DNA of 64,000 nt from an uncultured Pelagibacteraceae bacterium (GTDB taxonomy: Bacteria > Pseudomonadota > Alphaproteobacteria > Pelagibacterales > Pelagibacteraceae). The stretch lies in NCBI GenBank assembly GCA_902524535.1, contig CABZDR010000002.1, positions 62,001 through 126,000 on the forward strand. The letters are read 5' to 3'. The position numbers and the translations under genes are program-made. This document shows positions 34,898 through 44,941 of this stretch, piece by piece. The notes beneath the pieces were generated by a model. The model was not told where the DNA came from and ran no database searches. It saw only the letters and a list, made by a program, of their open reading frames with translations. Numbering within the stretch: position 1 is the stretch's first letter; the number at the start of each line of letters is the position of its first letter.

Positions 34898-36718
34898 TTA
34901 TTCAACGGTTACAGATTTGGCTAAATTTCTAGGCTTATCTATATCATAACCTTTTTTTAATGCAGAATAATAAGCAAGTTTTTGTAAAGGCACTGTTAAA
35001 AGAAAAGGTAAAAGATCTGCACCTGTAGTTTCAACCTCAATCGTTTCCCAAATATTTTCTGAAATAATTTCATCCTTACTCTTATTTGTAATTAGTAAGA
35101 CTTTCGCACCTCTAGCAATTACTTCCTGCATGTTAGAAATAGTTTTTTTATAGTAATCATCCCTAGGGGCTAGAACAACTACTGGCATACCCTCCTCGAT
35201 GAGTGCTAGCGGTCCATGTTTCATTTCACCTGCAGGATAACCTTCTGCATGAATGTATGATAATTCTTTAAGCTTCAATGCCCCTTCAAGTGCAATCGGA
35301 TAAGAAAAGCCTCTACCTAAAAACATTGATCCTTTTGCGTCATTAAAAGTTTTGGATATTGTTTGAATTTTATTATCAATTGATAAAGTCTGTTGGACTA
35401 AATCAGGCAACTCTTTTAAATCTTTGAGTTTTTTGTTGAATAATTCTCTCTTGAGATCCTTTCTCAATAAACCAAGCTTTAAGGCTAATATATATAGTAT
35501 CAAAATTTGTCCTAAAAAAGCTTTAGTCGAAGCAACACCAATTTCAGTGCCACAATGAATTGGCATTACAAATTCCGAATCTCTTGCAATTGAGCTTTCA
35601 ATAACATTCACGACTGAACATGTTTTCATTTCCTTAGATTTACATAAGCTTAAGGCCGCATAAGTATCAGCTGTTTCACCTGATTGAGAGACAAATACGT
35701 ATAGAGTATCTTTTTTAAATCTATTTTTTCTATATCTAAACTCTGAGGCTATATCTACATTAACATTTAAAGTCGTTAGCTCCTCAAACCAATACTTTGC
35801 CATCATGCATGAATGATAAGCTGTACCACAACCTATTAATGTAATTGATGAAATTTCATTTGTTTTCCAGGGAAAGTTAAAGATATTAATATCATTATTT
35901 GATGCATCTACGTACTCCTTAATTCCATTTTTGAGAGTAGTTGGTTGTTCCTCAATCTCTTTTGCCATGAAATGCTTATAATCACCTTTGTCATGTTTTT
36001 CCTCCTCCGATGACAATTCTAAAACTTTTTTATTAATTTTTATTCCATCTTCATTAAAAAATTCTACATGATCTTTTTTAATTACACAAAATTCTCCATC
36101 ACTTAAGTAAGTTATTTTATTAGTCATTGATTTAAGAGCATAAGAATCTGAACCTAGATAATTTTCATTTGGACCGTAACCCACGGCCAAAGGTGATCCC
36201 CTTCTAGCTCCAATAATTAAATCTGGTTGATCTTTAAATATAATTCCTAAAGCAAAACTGCCATGAAGAGATTTTAAAGTTTTTGTAATTGAGTTAATAA
36301 TATTTTCAGTCTTTAAATTCTCTGTAATTAAATGAACTATTACTTCAGTATCTGTTTGTGATTTAAATTTATGGCCCTTACTTACCAAAAATTTTTTTAA
36401 CAACGTAGAATTTTCAATTATACCATTATGAACAACTGAAACGTTTTGAGAAGAGTGAGGATGAGCATTTATACTATTAGGTAGACCATGTGTTGCCCAT
36501 CTTACGTGACCGATCCCGATCGTACCTACCATATTTTGAACCACTGAATTTTTTTCAAGATTGTCAACTCTGCCTTCTGATTTTACCTCATTAATAGATC
36601 CAGCATGAAGAGTTGCGATACCTGCTGAGTCATAGCCCCTATATTCCAACTTTTTAAGAGAATTAATAATTGAGGCAGAAACCGATTTATTGCTATTGAT
36701 GCCAATAATTCCACACAT
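34898..36718 (-). CDS. glmS: Glucosamine-6-phosphate synthase
   Basis: Makes glucosamine-6-phosphate from fructose-6-phosphate and glutamine. It is 606 aa. The N-terminal glutaminase begins MCGIIGI (Cys2 nucleophile), with RGYDSAGIA and GHVRWATHG. Two SIS domains follow (GCGTAYHS, SQSGETADT, GRGFSYPIALEGALKLKELSYIHAEGY), ending NLAKSVTVE. No glmS ribozyme is visible upstream: the preceding gene stops 2 nt away, and the two form a glmU-like/glmS unit. Confidence 0.97.
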   Translation of the reverse strand: MCGIIGINSNKSVSASIINSLKKLEYRGYDSAGIATLHAGSINEVKSEGRVDNLEKNSVVQNMVGTIGIGHVRWATHGLPNSINAHPHSSQNVSVVHNGIIENSTLLKKFLVSKGHKFKSQTDTEVIVHLITENLKTENIINSITKTLKSLHGSFALGIIFKDQPDLIIGARRGSPLAVGYGPNENYLGSDSYALKSMTNKITYLSDGEFCVIKKDHVEFFNEDGIKINKKVLELSSEEEKHDKGDYKHFMAKEIEEQPTTLKNGIKEYVDASNNDINIFNFPWKTNEISSITLIGCGTAYHSCMMAKYWFEELTTLNVNVDIASEFRYRKNRFKKDTLYVFVSQSGETADTYAALSLCKSKEMKTCSVVNVIESSIARDSEFVMPIHCGTEIGVASTKAFLGQILILYILALKLGLLRKDLKRELFNKKLKDLKELPDLVQQTLSIDNKIQTISKTFNDAKGSMFLGRGFSYPIALEGALKLKELSYIHAEGYPAGEMKHGPLALIEEGMPVVVLAPRDDYYKKTISNMQEVIARGAKVLLITNKSKDEIISENIWETIEVETTGADLLPFLLTVPLQKLAYYSALKKGYDIDKPRNLAKSVTVE

Positions 36719-36720
36719 AT

Positions 36721-37344
36721 TTATTTTTTCTTTCTTCTATAATTTTTAATCTCTGATTGTAAGGTTCTTGTTAGAGCTAGTGTCTTTTTTTTTACATTTT
36801 TTGTTATGACTGAGCCTGCACCAACAACACTTTTTTCACCTATTATAATTGGAGCAACCAATGATGAATTAGAACCAATAAAAGCACTATCCTTAATTAT
36901 TGTTTTATTTTTTTTTGTTCCATCATAATTACATGTAATAGTTCCGGCTCCAACATTAACTGACTTACCTATAGTGCTATCGCCGATATATGATAAATGA
37001 TTTACCTTAGATTTTATTCCTAGTGTAGATTTTTTTATTTCAACAAAATTACCAACTCTAGATCCTTTTTTTAAAGTTGTGCCAGGTCTTATTCGTGCAT
37101 AAGGACCAATCTCAACACTGTTCTCAATTTTACAATTTTCAAGATGTGAAAAAGATTTAATAACAACATTATTACCAATTTTAACTTTTGACCCAATCAC
37201 AACATAAGGCTCAATAATTACACTTTTTCCAATTTTTGTATCATCCGAAAAAAAAATAGTGTCAGGTCCTGACATTTCAACACCTGATTTCAAAAACTTT
37301 TTTCTAAGTTTATCTTGTAGCTTTTGTGAATTTATTTGTTTCAT
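36721..37344 (-). CDS. Stand-alone GlmU-type acetyltransferase (left-handed beta-helix)
   Basis: A 207-aa protein equivalent only to the C-terminal half of bifunctional GlmU (about 456 aa): the linker helix ([12 protein letters not shown]) and the hexapeptide beta-helix. Residues matching E. coli GlmU acetyltransferase sites are present: Arg86 (R333), Lys104 (K351), His116 (H363), Tyr119 (Y366), Lys145 (K392). It should acetylate glucosamine-1-phosphate. The N-terminal uridylyltransferase is absent; the region upstream is a divergent gph gene, so there is no missed frame. A separate uridylyltransferase must exist elsewhere, or this protein has another role. It abuts glmS. Confidence 0.85.
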   Translation of the reverse strand: MKQINSQKLQDKLRKKFLKSGVEMSGPDTIFFSDDTKIGKSVIIEPYVVIGSKVKIGNNVVIKSFSHLENCKIENSVEIGPYARIRPGTTLKKGSRVGNFVEIKKSTLGIKSKVNHLSYIGDSTIGKSVNVGAGTITCNYDGTKKNKTIIKDSAFIGSNSSLVAPIIIGEKSVVGAGSVITKNVKKKTLALTRTLQSEIKNYRRKKK

Positions 37345-37415
37345 CTAGGAAATTCTTTATATTAAGTATATATTTTTCTTAATTCACAAATTATTTCTTA
37401 AAAATACTTTTGATT

Positions 37416-38099
37416 ATGAGCCAACAATATACAATTCTTTTTGATTTAGATGGTACCTTAGTGGATACAGCACCAGATTTAATGCGTGCTCATAATCATG
37501 TCATGAAAAAATTTGGATACCCTACAAAATCTACAGAGGAAATAAGAAATTTAGTTGGTCAAGGTGCGGGCGCTATGCTTGGTAGATCTATTTGGGGACA
37601 AGCTAAAAAAGAATTTGGCAAAGTTCAGGATAAAAATGTTAAAGAAGAAATGGTTAAAGATTTTGTAGACTTTTACGGTAAAAATATTGTCAATGAAAGT
37701 ACATTAATTAATGGTGTTAAAGATTTTTTAATTTGGGCCAAAGAAAAAAATATATCTATGGCTGTTTGTACAAATAAACAAGAGCATCTAGCAGTTGATC
37801 TATTAAAAAAAATTGGCATTTATGACTTTTTTGAGTATGTTGCTGGACACAACACTTTCGATTATTGTAAACCAGATCCAAGACACCTAACCTCAGTTAT
37901 AGAGATATTAAATGGAGATATAAAAAAAAGCCTGATGATTGGTGATAGTGAGACAGACGCCAATGCTGCTAAAGACGCTGGAATACCAGTTATTCTACTA
38001 GAAGACGGATATACAGAAAAAAAAATAACAGAAATTTATCACAATCACTTAATAAAAGACTTTGTAGGTATTGAAAAAATTGTATCAAAATATCTTTAA
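37416..38099 (+). CDS. gph: HAD phosphatase, phosphoglycolate phosphatase-like
   Basis: A 227-aa HAD hydrolase. Motif I FDLDGTLVDTAPDL, motif II VCTNKQ, motif III Lys in CKPDPRH, motif IV MIGDSETDANAAKDAG. It matches Gph-type phosphoglycolate phosphatases, which remove 2-phosphoglycolate, although HAD specificity is hard to read. The ATG at 37416 is preferred over a TTG 6 nt upstream. Divergent from the glmU-like gene. Confidence 0.85.
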   Translation: MSQQYTILFDLDGTLVDTAPDLMRAHNHVMKKFGYPTKSTEEIRNLVGQGAGAMLGRSIWGQAKKEFGKVQDKNVKEEMVKDFVDFYGKNIVNESTLINGVKDFLIWAKEKNISMAVCTNKQEHLAVDLLKKIGIYDFFEYVAGHNTFDYCKPDPRHLTSVIEILNGDIKKSLMIGDSETDANAAKDAGIPVILLEDGYTEKKITEIYHNHLIKDFVGIEKIVSKYL

Positions 38100-38153
38100 G
38101 ATTGATTATTTTTTTTTAACTATTAAAAACTAAATCGTAAATAAGGAGTTTTT

Positions 38154-39656
38154 TTGATAGTTCATAATGTTAAAGTTTATCCATCCAAAATCCATCTACC
38201 GAAAAAAAAACAGCTCGCCTGGAAATTAGCTGAAATAGCAAGCGATAACGTAAAACTTAACAAAGATTGTATTGAAATGGTTATTAATAGAATAATTGAT
38301 AATGCATCTGTAGCGATAGCATCATTAAATAGAGGACCAGTAATTTCGTCTAGAGAGATGGCCTTAAAACATTCTAGAAAAAATGGAGCCACATTATTTG
38401 GAGTAAATAGTAAGCTAAAGTTTGATTGTGAATGGGCAGCATGGTCAAACGGTACAGCAGTAAGAGAATTAGATTTTCATGATACTTTTTTAGCAGCTGA
38501 CTATAGTCATCCTGGAGATAATATACCTCCACTTATAAGCGTGGCTCAACAAAATAAAAAAAGTGGTTTAGATCTTTTAAAAGGAATCATCACTGCATAT
38601 GAAGTTCAAGTAAATTTAGTAAAAGGAATTTGTTTGCATAAGCATAAAGTTGATCACATTGCCCATTTAGGTCCAAGTGTTGCTGCTGGATTAGGAACAA
38701 TGCTTAAATTAAACATTGAAACTATTTATCAAGCTATACAGCAAGCGTTGCACACAACTATTTCTACCAGACAATCAAGAAAGGGAGAAATATCAAGTTG
38801 GAAAGCTTATGCTCCTGCTCATGCAGGAAAACTTGCGATAGAAGCTGTAGATAGAGTCATGCGAGGTGAAGGAGCCCCAAGTCCAATTTATGAAGGTGAA
38901 GACAGTGTAATAGCAAGAATTTTAGATGGAAAAAAAGCTTTGTACAAAGTCCCTTTGCCTAAAAAAGGTGAAACCAAAAAAGCAATATTAGAAACGTATA
39001 CAAAAGAATATTCGGCTGAATATCAATCTCAAGCTTTAATAGATTTAGCAAAGAAACTAAGAAAAAAAATAGATAATTTAAGTCAAATTAAAAAAATAGA
39101 TATTTATACAAGTCATCATACCCATTACGTTATTGGAACAGGCGCAAATGATCCTCAAAAAATGGATCCAAATGCAAGCAGAGAAACTTTAGATCACTCA
39201 ATTATGTACATATTTGCTGTCGCTTTAGAGGATGGTGATTGGCATCATATAAAGTCTTATACGAAAGCTAGGGCGAAAAGGAAAAGTACCTTGAAAATTT
39301 GGAGATCAATTAAAACTCACGAGGATAAAAAATGGACTAAAAAGTACCACAATCCAAACCCTAAAAAAAAGTCATTCGGTGCTAAAGTTGTTATTACTCT
39401 AAAAAATGGAAAAAAAATATCAGAGCAACAAGATAGAGCGGATGCACATCCCTATGGATCTCGACCATTTAAAAGACTGAACTATATAAACAAATTTTTA
39501 ACTTTAACTGAGAATATTATTGATAAAAAAGAGAGTGATAGGTTTTTAAAAACTGTTCAAAACTTAAAAAAATTAAAATCTGGACAACTAGATAAGCTCA
39601 ATATTGAGATAAAAAGAAATAAAATTAAAAAAAATCTAAAGAAAGGTATTTTCTAA
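38154..39656 (+). CDS. prpD: 2-methylcitrate dehydratase
   Basis: A 500-aa MmgE/PrpD family protein that dehydrates 2-methylcitrate in propionate oxidation. It has a TTG start with AAGGAG 7 nt upstream, the clearest ribosome site in this stretch. Motifs are [34 protein letters not shown] and [12 protein letters not shown]. It is first in prpD-prpB-prpC, whose stop and start codons overlap by one base each. Confidence 0.94.
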   Translation: MIVHNVKVYPSKIHLPKKKQLAWKLAEIASDNVKLNKDCIEMVINRIIDNASVAIASLNRGPVISSREMALKHSRKNGATLFGVNSKLKFDCEWAAWSNGTAVRELDFHDTFLAADYSHPGDNIPPLISVAQQNKKSGLDLLKGIITAYEVQVNLVKGICLHKHKVDHIAHLGPSVAAGLGTMLKLNIETIYQAIQQALHTTISTRQSRKGEISSWKAYAPAHAGKLAIEAVDRVMRGEGAPSPIYEGEDSVIARILDGKKALYKVPLPKKGETKKAILETYTKEYSAEYQSQALIDLAKKLRKKIDNLSQIKKIDIYTSHHTHYVIGTGANDPQKMDPNASRETLDHSIMYIFAVALEDGDWHHIKSYTKARAKRKSTLKIWRSIKTHEDKKWTKKYHNPNPKKKSFGAKVVITLKNGKKISEQQDRADAHPYGSRPFKRLNYINKFLTLTENIIDKKESDRFLKTVQNLKKLKSGQLDKLNIEIKRNKIKKNLKKGIF

Positions 39657-40552
39657 TGCATTTTGTTGAAAAAGAGCCTCCACAAAAAAGAATGGATTTG
39701 GATGATAAACTTAAATCTAATAAAATTTTAAGAGTTCCTGGAGCATATAACCCTCTGACTGCTAAATTAATTGAAGAAATAGGCTATGATGCGGTTTATG
39801 TCTCTGGCGGTGTGATGGCTAATGATCTTGGTTTTCCAGATATTGGATTAACCACATTACAAGATGTCAGTACTAGATCATATTTAATTTCAAGAGTTAC
39901 AAATTTACCTACAATCGTTGACATTGATACAGGTTTTAGATCTTGTAAAGAAACTATTGAAACTTTTGAGCAATTTGGGATTTCAGCTGTACATTTAGAG
40001 GATCAAATTGAAAGGAAAAGATGTGGTCATCTTGATAATAAAGAATTAATTTCGACTGATGCAATGGTTAAAAAAATTAAAGAATGTGTTTCTGCAAAAA
40101 AAGACAAAAATTTTAAAATCATTGCAAGATCAGATGCAAAAAGTGTTGAGGGGATCGATAAGATGATAGAGAGATGTAAAGCATACATCGATGCTGGAGC
40201 CGAAATAGTTTTTCCAGAAGCATTAAGTGATGAAAAAGATTTTGAGAAAGTTAGAAAAGAATTGTCTTGCTACTTATTGGCGAATATGACTGAATTCGGT
40301 AAATCAAAATTATTTAATTATAAAGAATTAGAGCAATTAGGTTACAACATAGTGATTTATCCTGTTACCACTCAACGGTTGGCTATGAAAAATGTTGAGG
40401 ATGGGTTGAGAGACATTTATGCAAATGGACATCAAAATAATATTATTGATAAAATGCAAACAAGAAAAAGATTATATGAGCTTGTTGACTACGAAAAATA
40501 TAATAGTTTAGACGAAAAAATATATAATTTTAGTACTGAAGGACATGAATAA
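39656..40552 (+). CDS. prpB: 2-methylisocitrate lyase
   Basis: Splits 2-methylisocitrate into pyruvate and succinate. It is 298 aa, an ICL/PEP mutase family TIM barrel: VPGAYNPLTAKLIEEIGYDAVYVSGG, DIDTGF, HLEDQIERKRCGHLDNK (catalytic Cys in KRCGH), ARSDAKSVEG. It overlaps the prpD stop by one base and prpC follows directly. Confidence 0.96.
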   Translation: MHFVEKEPPQKRMDLDDKLKSNKILRVPGAYNPLTAKLIEEIGYDAVYVSGGVMANDLGFPDIGLTTLQDVSTRSYLISRVTNLPTIVDIDTGFRSCKETIETFEQFGISAVHLEDQIERKRCGHLDNKELISTDAMVKKIKECVSAKKDKNFKIIARSDAKSVEGIDKMIERCKAYIDAGAEIVFPEALSDEKDFEKVRKELSCYLLANMTEFGKSKLFNYKELEQLGYNIVIYPVTTQRLAMKNVEDGLRDIYANGHQNNIIDKMQTRKRLYELVDYEKYNSLDEKIYNFSTEGHE

Positions 40553-41676
40553 TGAGTGATGATATAAAAAAAGGTCTACTTGGAATTGTAGTCGATGAAA
40601 CAGAAGTTTCAAAAGTCATGCCTGAAATTAATTCTCTCACTTATAGAGGATACGCTGCTCAAGATTTGTGTGCTAAATGTAAATTTGAAGAAGTAGCATA
40701 TCTAATTCTAAATGGAGAGCTTCCAAATAAAAAACAATTAAGAAAATTTGAAAAGCAAGAGAGAAAAGAGAGGAAATTATCTAAAACTTTACTTGAAGAT
40801 ATCAAAAAATTTCCAAAAAAAGCTCATCCCATGGATGTTGCAAGAACAGCTGTGAGTATTATGGGGCTTGAGGATAAAGAGACAAAAGACAACTCACCAA
40901 AAGCTAACATGCGGAAAGTGATGCGAATTTTCGCAAAAATGCCTGTCGCTCTTGCAGCTTTTTATAGATCAAGAAAAGGTAAAAAAATTATTCCTCCAAA
41001 AAGTAATTTATCCTTTTCGGAGAATTTTTTTCATATGTGTTTTGGTAAAGTGCCTAATAAAGATATTGTAAAAGCTTTTGATGTATCTTTAATTCTTTAT
41101 GCTGAACATAGTTTTAATGTCTCAACTTTTACAGCAAGAACAATTACCAGCAGTTTGTCAGATATTCATGGTGCAATCACTGGGGCAATTGCAAGTTTAA
41201 AAGGTCCGTTACACGGCGGTGCAAATGAAGAGGTGATGCATATGATGAATAAAATTAAAAAGCCAGAAAATGCACTTAAATGGATTAATAAAGCACTTGA
41301 TAATAAAGATGTTGTTATGGGATTTGGCCATAGAGTTTACAAAAGTGGAGACTCAAGAGTGCCAACTATGAGAGAGTATTTTGGCAAAGTAGCAAAAATT
41401 AAAAAAGATAAAAAATTTGAAAAAATTTACGACATAGTTGAAAAAGTGATGATCGACAGGAAAAACATTTACCCCAACGTTGATTATCCGACTGGACCTA
41501 CTTACCATTTGATGGGTTTCGATACTGATTTTTTTACACCCATTTTTGTGATATCAAGAATAACTGGTTGGTCAGCTCATATTATCGAACAACACGCTGC
41601 AAATAAACTTATTAGACCACTTGCTAGTTATAAAGGTAGTCAACATCGTAAAGTGGTTCGATTAAACCAAAGATAA
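40552..41676 (+). CDS. prpC: 2-methylcitrate synthase
   Basis: Condenses propionyl-CoA with oxaloacetate. It is 374 aa, the short citrate-synthase form. Catalytic His residues are in LYAEHSFNVSTFTART and GPLHGGANEEVM, with GFGHRVYKSGDSR further on and a catalytic Asp in FDTDFFTPIFVISRITGWSAH. Placement after prpD and prpB supports methylcitrate rather than citrate synthase. Propionyl-CoA could arise from DMSP-derived acrylyl-CoA via AcuI (gene at 56364), by inference. Confidence 0.95.
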   Translation: MSDDIKKGLLGIVVDETEVSKVMPEINSLTYRGYAAQDLCAKCKFEEVAYLILNGELPNKKQLRKFEKQERKERKLSKTLLEDIKKFPKKAHPMDVARTAVSIMGLEDKETKDNSPKANMRKVMRIFAKMPVALAAFYRSRKGKKIIPPKSNLSFSENFFHMCFGKVPNKDIVKAFDVSLILYAEHSFNVSTFTARTITSSLSDIHGAITGAIASLKGPLHGGANEEVMHMMNKIKKPENALKWINKALDNKDVVMGFGHRVYKSGDSRVPTMREYFGKVAKIKKDKKFEKIYDIVEKVMIDRKNIYPNVDYPTGPTYHLMGFDTDFFTPIFVISRITGWSAHIIEQHAANKLIRPLASYKGSQHRKVVRLNQR

Positions 41677-41685
41677 AGTAATTAT

Positions 41686-42453
41686 TTATGACTTAATGTT
41701 GTAACCTTTTTTCAAAAGTATTGTTACGACCATCACACAAATCACCAAAAACGAAATCATTGTCCCAATACTAATCCAAATATTAAAATCTGAAACACCG
41801 TAAAATGAAAATCGTAATCCATTAATTAAATAGACTACAGGATTAAAATATGTAACCATTTGCCAGAATTCTGGCAACATATCTAACGAATATAAACTTC
41901 CGCCTAAGAAGACCATCGGTGTAATCACCAAAGAGGGTATGATAGACATTTGTTCAAAATTTGTGCTCATCAAACCAATTAAAAATCCAAATAATGCAAA
42001 AGTAAATGAAACTAGAACTAACAAAAAAATCATTAATAATGGATGCTTAACTTCAACATCAACAAAAAACATCGATGTTATAAATATCATTACACCTACA
42101 ATTAATGTTTTAGTTGCTCCAGCTCCCACGAAAGCCAAAACTACTTCAAAGGTAGAAATAGGTGCAGCTAAAATTTCATAAATTGTTCCATTAAATTTAG
42201 GAAAAAAAATTCCAAAAGATGTATTACTGATTGATTGTGTTAGTAAAGTTAACATCAATAAACCAGGAACAATATATGATCCATAACTTATACCATCGAT
42301 TTTTTGAACATATCCTCCAATTACTGAACCAAAAACAATAAAATATAATGATGTAGATAAAACAGGTGATAATAGTGATTGAGTTAAGGTTCTTCTAAAC
42401 CGATCCATTTCATGTAAATAAATTGCTTTCAACGCTTGAAAATTAAATTTCAT
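41686..42453 (-). CDS. ABC-2 type exporter permease (YadH-like)
   Basis: A 255-aa ABC-2 membrane component with six hydrophobic segments and the family's FSFYGVSDFN near the C-terminus. YIVPGLLMLTLLTQSISNTSFG and EILAAPISTFEVVLAFVGAGATKTL are typical of the YadH/DrrB group. Substrate unknown. Its start overlaps the upstream ATPase stop by 11 nt. Confidence 0.88.
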   Translation of the reverse strand: MKFNFQALKAIYLHEMDRFRRTLTQSLLSPVLSTSLYFIVFGSVIGGYVQKIDGISYGSYIVPGLLMLTLLTQSISNTSFGIFFPKFNGTIYEILAAPISTFEVVLAFVGAGATKTLIVGVMIFITSMFFVDVEVKHPLLMIFLLVLVSFTFALFGFLIGLMSTNFEQMSIIPSLVITPMVFLGGSLYSLDMLPEFWQMVTYFNPVVYLINGLRFSFYGVSDFNIWISIGTMISFLVICVMVVTILLKKGYNIKS

Positions 42454-43378
42454 TGTTCTCCCTAACTAATGATACGAATATTTTTTCAAGATTACTTTGT
42501 TCAGTTTTAAGGTCTCTGAGCTTCAAGCCAGTATCTTTAATATCTTGTAATAAATTTGTTATACCAGTTTGCTTTTCGTGAAGATTGTAAGTGTAAATTA
42601 ATGACATTTTGTTAACACCAAAATTTAGACTATATTTATTTAGAGACTCAGGTATTTTTATAATTTCATCTTGTAATTCAATAGTTAAAGTTTTTTGCCC
42701 CATCTTTTTTAACAATTCTTTTTTTTCCTCAACGACGATGATTTCACCTTGATTTATAACACCAACTCTATCAGCTATAGCTTCTGCTTCCTCAATGTAA
42801 TGAGTGGTTAAAATAACTGTCACTCCTGTCTCTCGTAAATTCTCGACCACCTTCCACATTTCCTGTCTTAATTCTACATCTACACCTGCTGTCGGTTCAT
42901 CTAAAAATAATATTTGAGGTTCATGAGACAAAGCTTTAGCAATCAAAACTCTCCTTTTCATTCCTCCTGATAACTGACGGAGTATTCGATCCTTTTTATC
43001 CCATAAACTTAACTGTTTTAAAACTTTTTCAATATGGGCAGGATCTGGTTTTTTTCCATACAAACCTCTTGAATAAGATACATTGTTAAAAACTGTTTCA
43101 AATTGCTCTAAAGTTAATTCTTGAGGAACTAAACCAATTCTAGATCTTGTTTCTCTATAATCATCAATAATATCGAAACCTTCTACAGCGATTTTACCAC
43201 TGGTAGGTTTTACAATACCACAAATAATATTAATCAAAGTAGTTTTACCAGCTCCATTTGGACCTAGCATTGCAAAAATCTCACCTTTTTTTATATAGAG
43301 ATTAATATTTTTTAAGGCAGTTAAACCATTTTTATAAACTTTCGAGAGATTATTAATCGCAATTTGATTGTCTAGCAT
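42443..43378 (-). CDS. ABC exporter ATPase (YadG-like)
   Basis: A 311-aa ATPase: Walker A GPNGAGKTT at about 39-47, Q-loop VPQEL, signature LSGGMKRR, Walker B ILFLDEP, switch HYIEEAE. The C-terminal ~80 residues are the usual extension of the YadG/DrrA class. Pairs with the overlapping YadH-like permease to make an exporter of unknown substrate. Confidence 0.92.
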   Translation of the reverse strand: MLDNQIAINNLSKVYKNGLTALKNINLYIKKGEIFAMLGPNGAGKTTLINIICGIVKPTSGKIAVEGFDIIDDYRETRSRIGLVPQELTLEQFETVFNNVSYSRGLYGKKPDPAHIEKVLKQLSLWDKKDRILRQLSGGMKRRVLIAKALSHEPQILFLDEPTAGVDVELRQEMWKVVENLRETGVTVILTTHYIEEAEAIADRVGVINQGEIIVVEEKKELLKKMGQKTLTIELQDEIIKIPESLNKYSLNFGVNKMSLIYTYNLHEKQTGITNLLQDIKDTGLKLRDLKTEQSNLEKIFVSLVRENNEI

Positions 43379-43424
43379 GAAGCCAGATATATAACTATTA
43401 ATTCACTTAATACAATCTTGTATA

Positions 43425-44864
43425 TTAAAAGCTTTTAGCTTTAAGAACTAAGAATGGTAAAAAAGTTGCAATTATAAAAGATAAAAATAACAAAGACTGT
43501 GACACAATAGGTGCAAATAATTCTTTAGAAAATATAACACCAACTAATATACTTTTTGAAAAATCAGGAGCTGGAAACATCAAAAATCCCCCAATTAATC
43601 CAGCAAAAATTGAAACATAAGCAGTTTTTTCATTTATGTGCTTATTATAAAAACTATAGAAGACCGTTAAGACAAATGCACAACAAAATAAGTCAGCCAA
43701 TAAAAAAAGGTATAATATATCAAATCCTTTTGATGCAATAATAAAAGATATAAGAGATAAAAATAATATTATATATTTTGAAAAATTTAGACTTTTCTTT
43801 TTATCTAGATTAAAAGCTGCATTTCCATCAACTACAATAAGGCTTGATATTGCATTTACTAAGGTATCAACGGTGGAAATAGTAAGCGCTAAACCTAGTA
43901 CAATCACAAAAAAAGATAAAAATTTTGTCTGTTCTTTTAAAAGTAATGTGAAAAATCCAAGATCAGGGCGAATAGTTGGGTCTAATGAAAAGGCGACCAT
44001 TCCTGTAAAACCCATAAAAAAAACTATCGGTACGATAATAAAAAATGAAATTACTAAACTTTTTTTTAAAGTTTCAAAATTTTTTGCTGCATACACTCTC
44101 TGCCAATTACCTTGATGGAATAGATTTGTTGCAGCAACGGCAATAAAAAAAGTCAAACCTGCTGTATAACTAGGAACATACGATAAACTTAAAAGCTGAG
44201 GATTTTTTTCTTTTACAAAGTCTATTGAAAAGTCAGATCCTGTGAAAATGTTAATATATATTAAAGAGATCAATAATAAAATTCCAATAACTATCATTTG
44301 AATATTATCTGTGAATATCGATGCTCTTAATCCTCCATATAAGGTGTAGACAAGTGTAGATATCAATACAATCAATGCTGTTACCCAAAGTTCTGTTCCA
44401 GAAATATAATTAATCAAAACTGCTACCGCAGTAACCTCTGCGCATAAAAAAATAAACATATAAAATATTGTTAATAACAAAATAAGTTTGAATAAACTTT
44501 TTTCAAACTTTTTTCTCATAAACTCTATTAATGAAGATCCTCGAGGAAGTTCTTTTCTAATTTTTTTTCCAAGATATATTAAAAAAAACATGGGAAAAGC
44601 AGTTCCCAAAGAGTATCCTATAACAGCGCCTATACCTCCCCAAGTTGCTGCTGAAGCTGGTCCAAACAAAATCCAAGCTCCTAAAGCAGATGCAGTTAAA
44701 CTAGTAGTTAATGAGAAAACACCTATATTTCTATTAGCTGTAAGATAGTTATTTAATCCTTGATATTTATTTGAATTATATAGACCCAAAATTACAAATA
44801 TTAGACTACTAGTTATAACTAATATTAAAGATGTGGATTGTGTTAAAAGATATGTTTTTTCCAT
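43425..44864 (-). CDS. thiV: Sodium:solute symporter under TPP control (ThiV-like, HMP or thiamin precursor uptake)
   Basis: A 479-aa sodium:solute symporter family protein with about 13 membrane segments: NKYQGLNNYLTANRN, GAWILFGPASAATWGGIGA, YTLYGGLRASIFTDNIQM (family signature region) and ATNLFHQGNWQRVYAAKN. A TPP riboswitch immediately precedes it and includes its ribosome site. In SAR11 an SSS transporter with this arrangement (ThiV) is the proposed importer of the thiamin pyrimidine precursor HMP, since these cells cannot make HMP. Substrate is inferred from riboswitch plus family. Confidence 0.85.
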   Translation of the reverse strand: MEKTYLLTQSTSLILVITSSLIFVILGLYNSNKYQGLNNYLTANRNIGVFSLTTSLTASALGAWILFGPASAATWGGIGAVIGYSLGTAFPMFFLIYLGKKIRKELPRGSSLIEFMRKKFEKSLFKLILLLTIFYMFIFLCAEVTAVAVLINYISGTELWVTALIVLISTLVYTLYGGLRASIFTDNIQMIVIGILLLISLIYINIFTGSDFSIDFVKEKNPQLLSLSYVPSYTAGLTFFIAVAATNLFHQGNWQRVYAAKNFETLKKSLVISFFIIVPIVFFMGFTGMVAFSLDPTIRPDLGFFTLLLKEQTKFLSFFVIVLGLALTISTVDTLVNAISSLIVVDGNAAFNLDKKKSLNFSKYIILFLSLISFIIASKGFDILYLFLLADLFCCAFVLTVFYSFYNKHINEKTAYVSIFAGLIGGFLMFPAPDFSKSILVGVIFSKELFAPIVSQSLLFLSFIIATFLPFLVLKAKSF

Positions 44865-44867
44865 TAT

Positions 44868-44938
44868 TCTCCCTTTCTGAATTACCGGACAGGTTCAAAG
44901 GGTTTATTCTCAGTCTATTCAGACACCCCTTAAAGTTA
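44868..44938 (-). promoter_or_regulatory. TPP riboswitch (THI element)
   Basis: Read on the minus strand: AAGGGGTG, a small P3 stem GTCT-GAAT-AGAC, the invariant CTGAGA, ACCCTTTGAACCTG, a shortened P4/P5 (TCCGGTAAT), then AGAAAGGGAGAA. AAGGG and CCCTT pair as P2. These match the thiamin pyrophosphate aptamer consensus. The final GGGAG is the ribosome site for the ATG at 44864, so ligand binding can block translation with no separate expression platform. The P4/P5 arm is a few bases shorter than usual. Confidence 0.88.
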
Positions 44939-44941
44939 TAA

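Noticed and set aside
36718-36721. glmS ribozyme upstream of glmS
   Set aside because: Only 2 nt separate glmS from the preceding gene, leaving no space for the ribozyme.
43873-44115. Plus-strand ORFs opposite the symporter and similar antisense frames elsewhere
   Set aside because: They lie fully antisense to well-supported genes and have no ribosome sites or recognisable domains.
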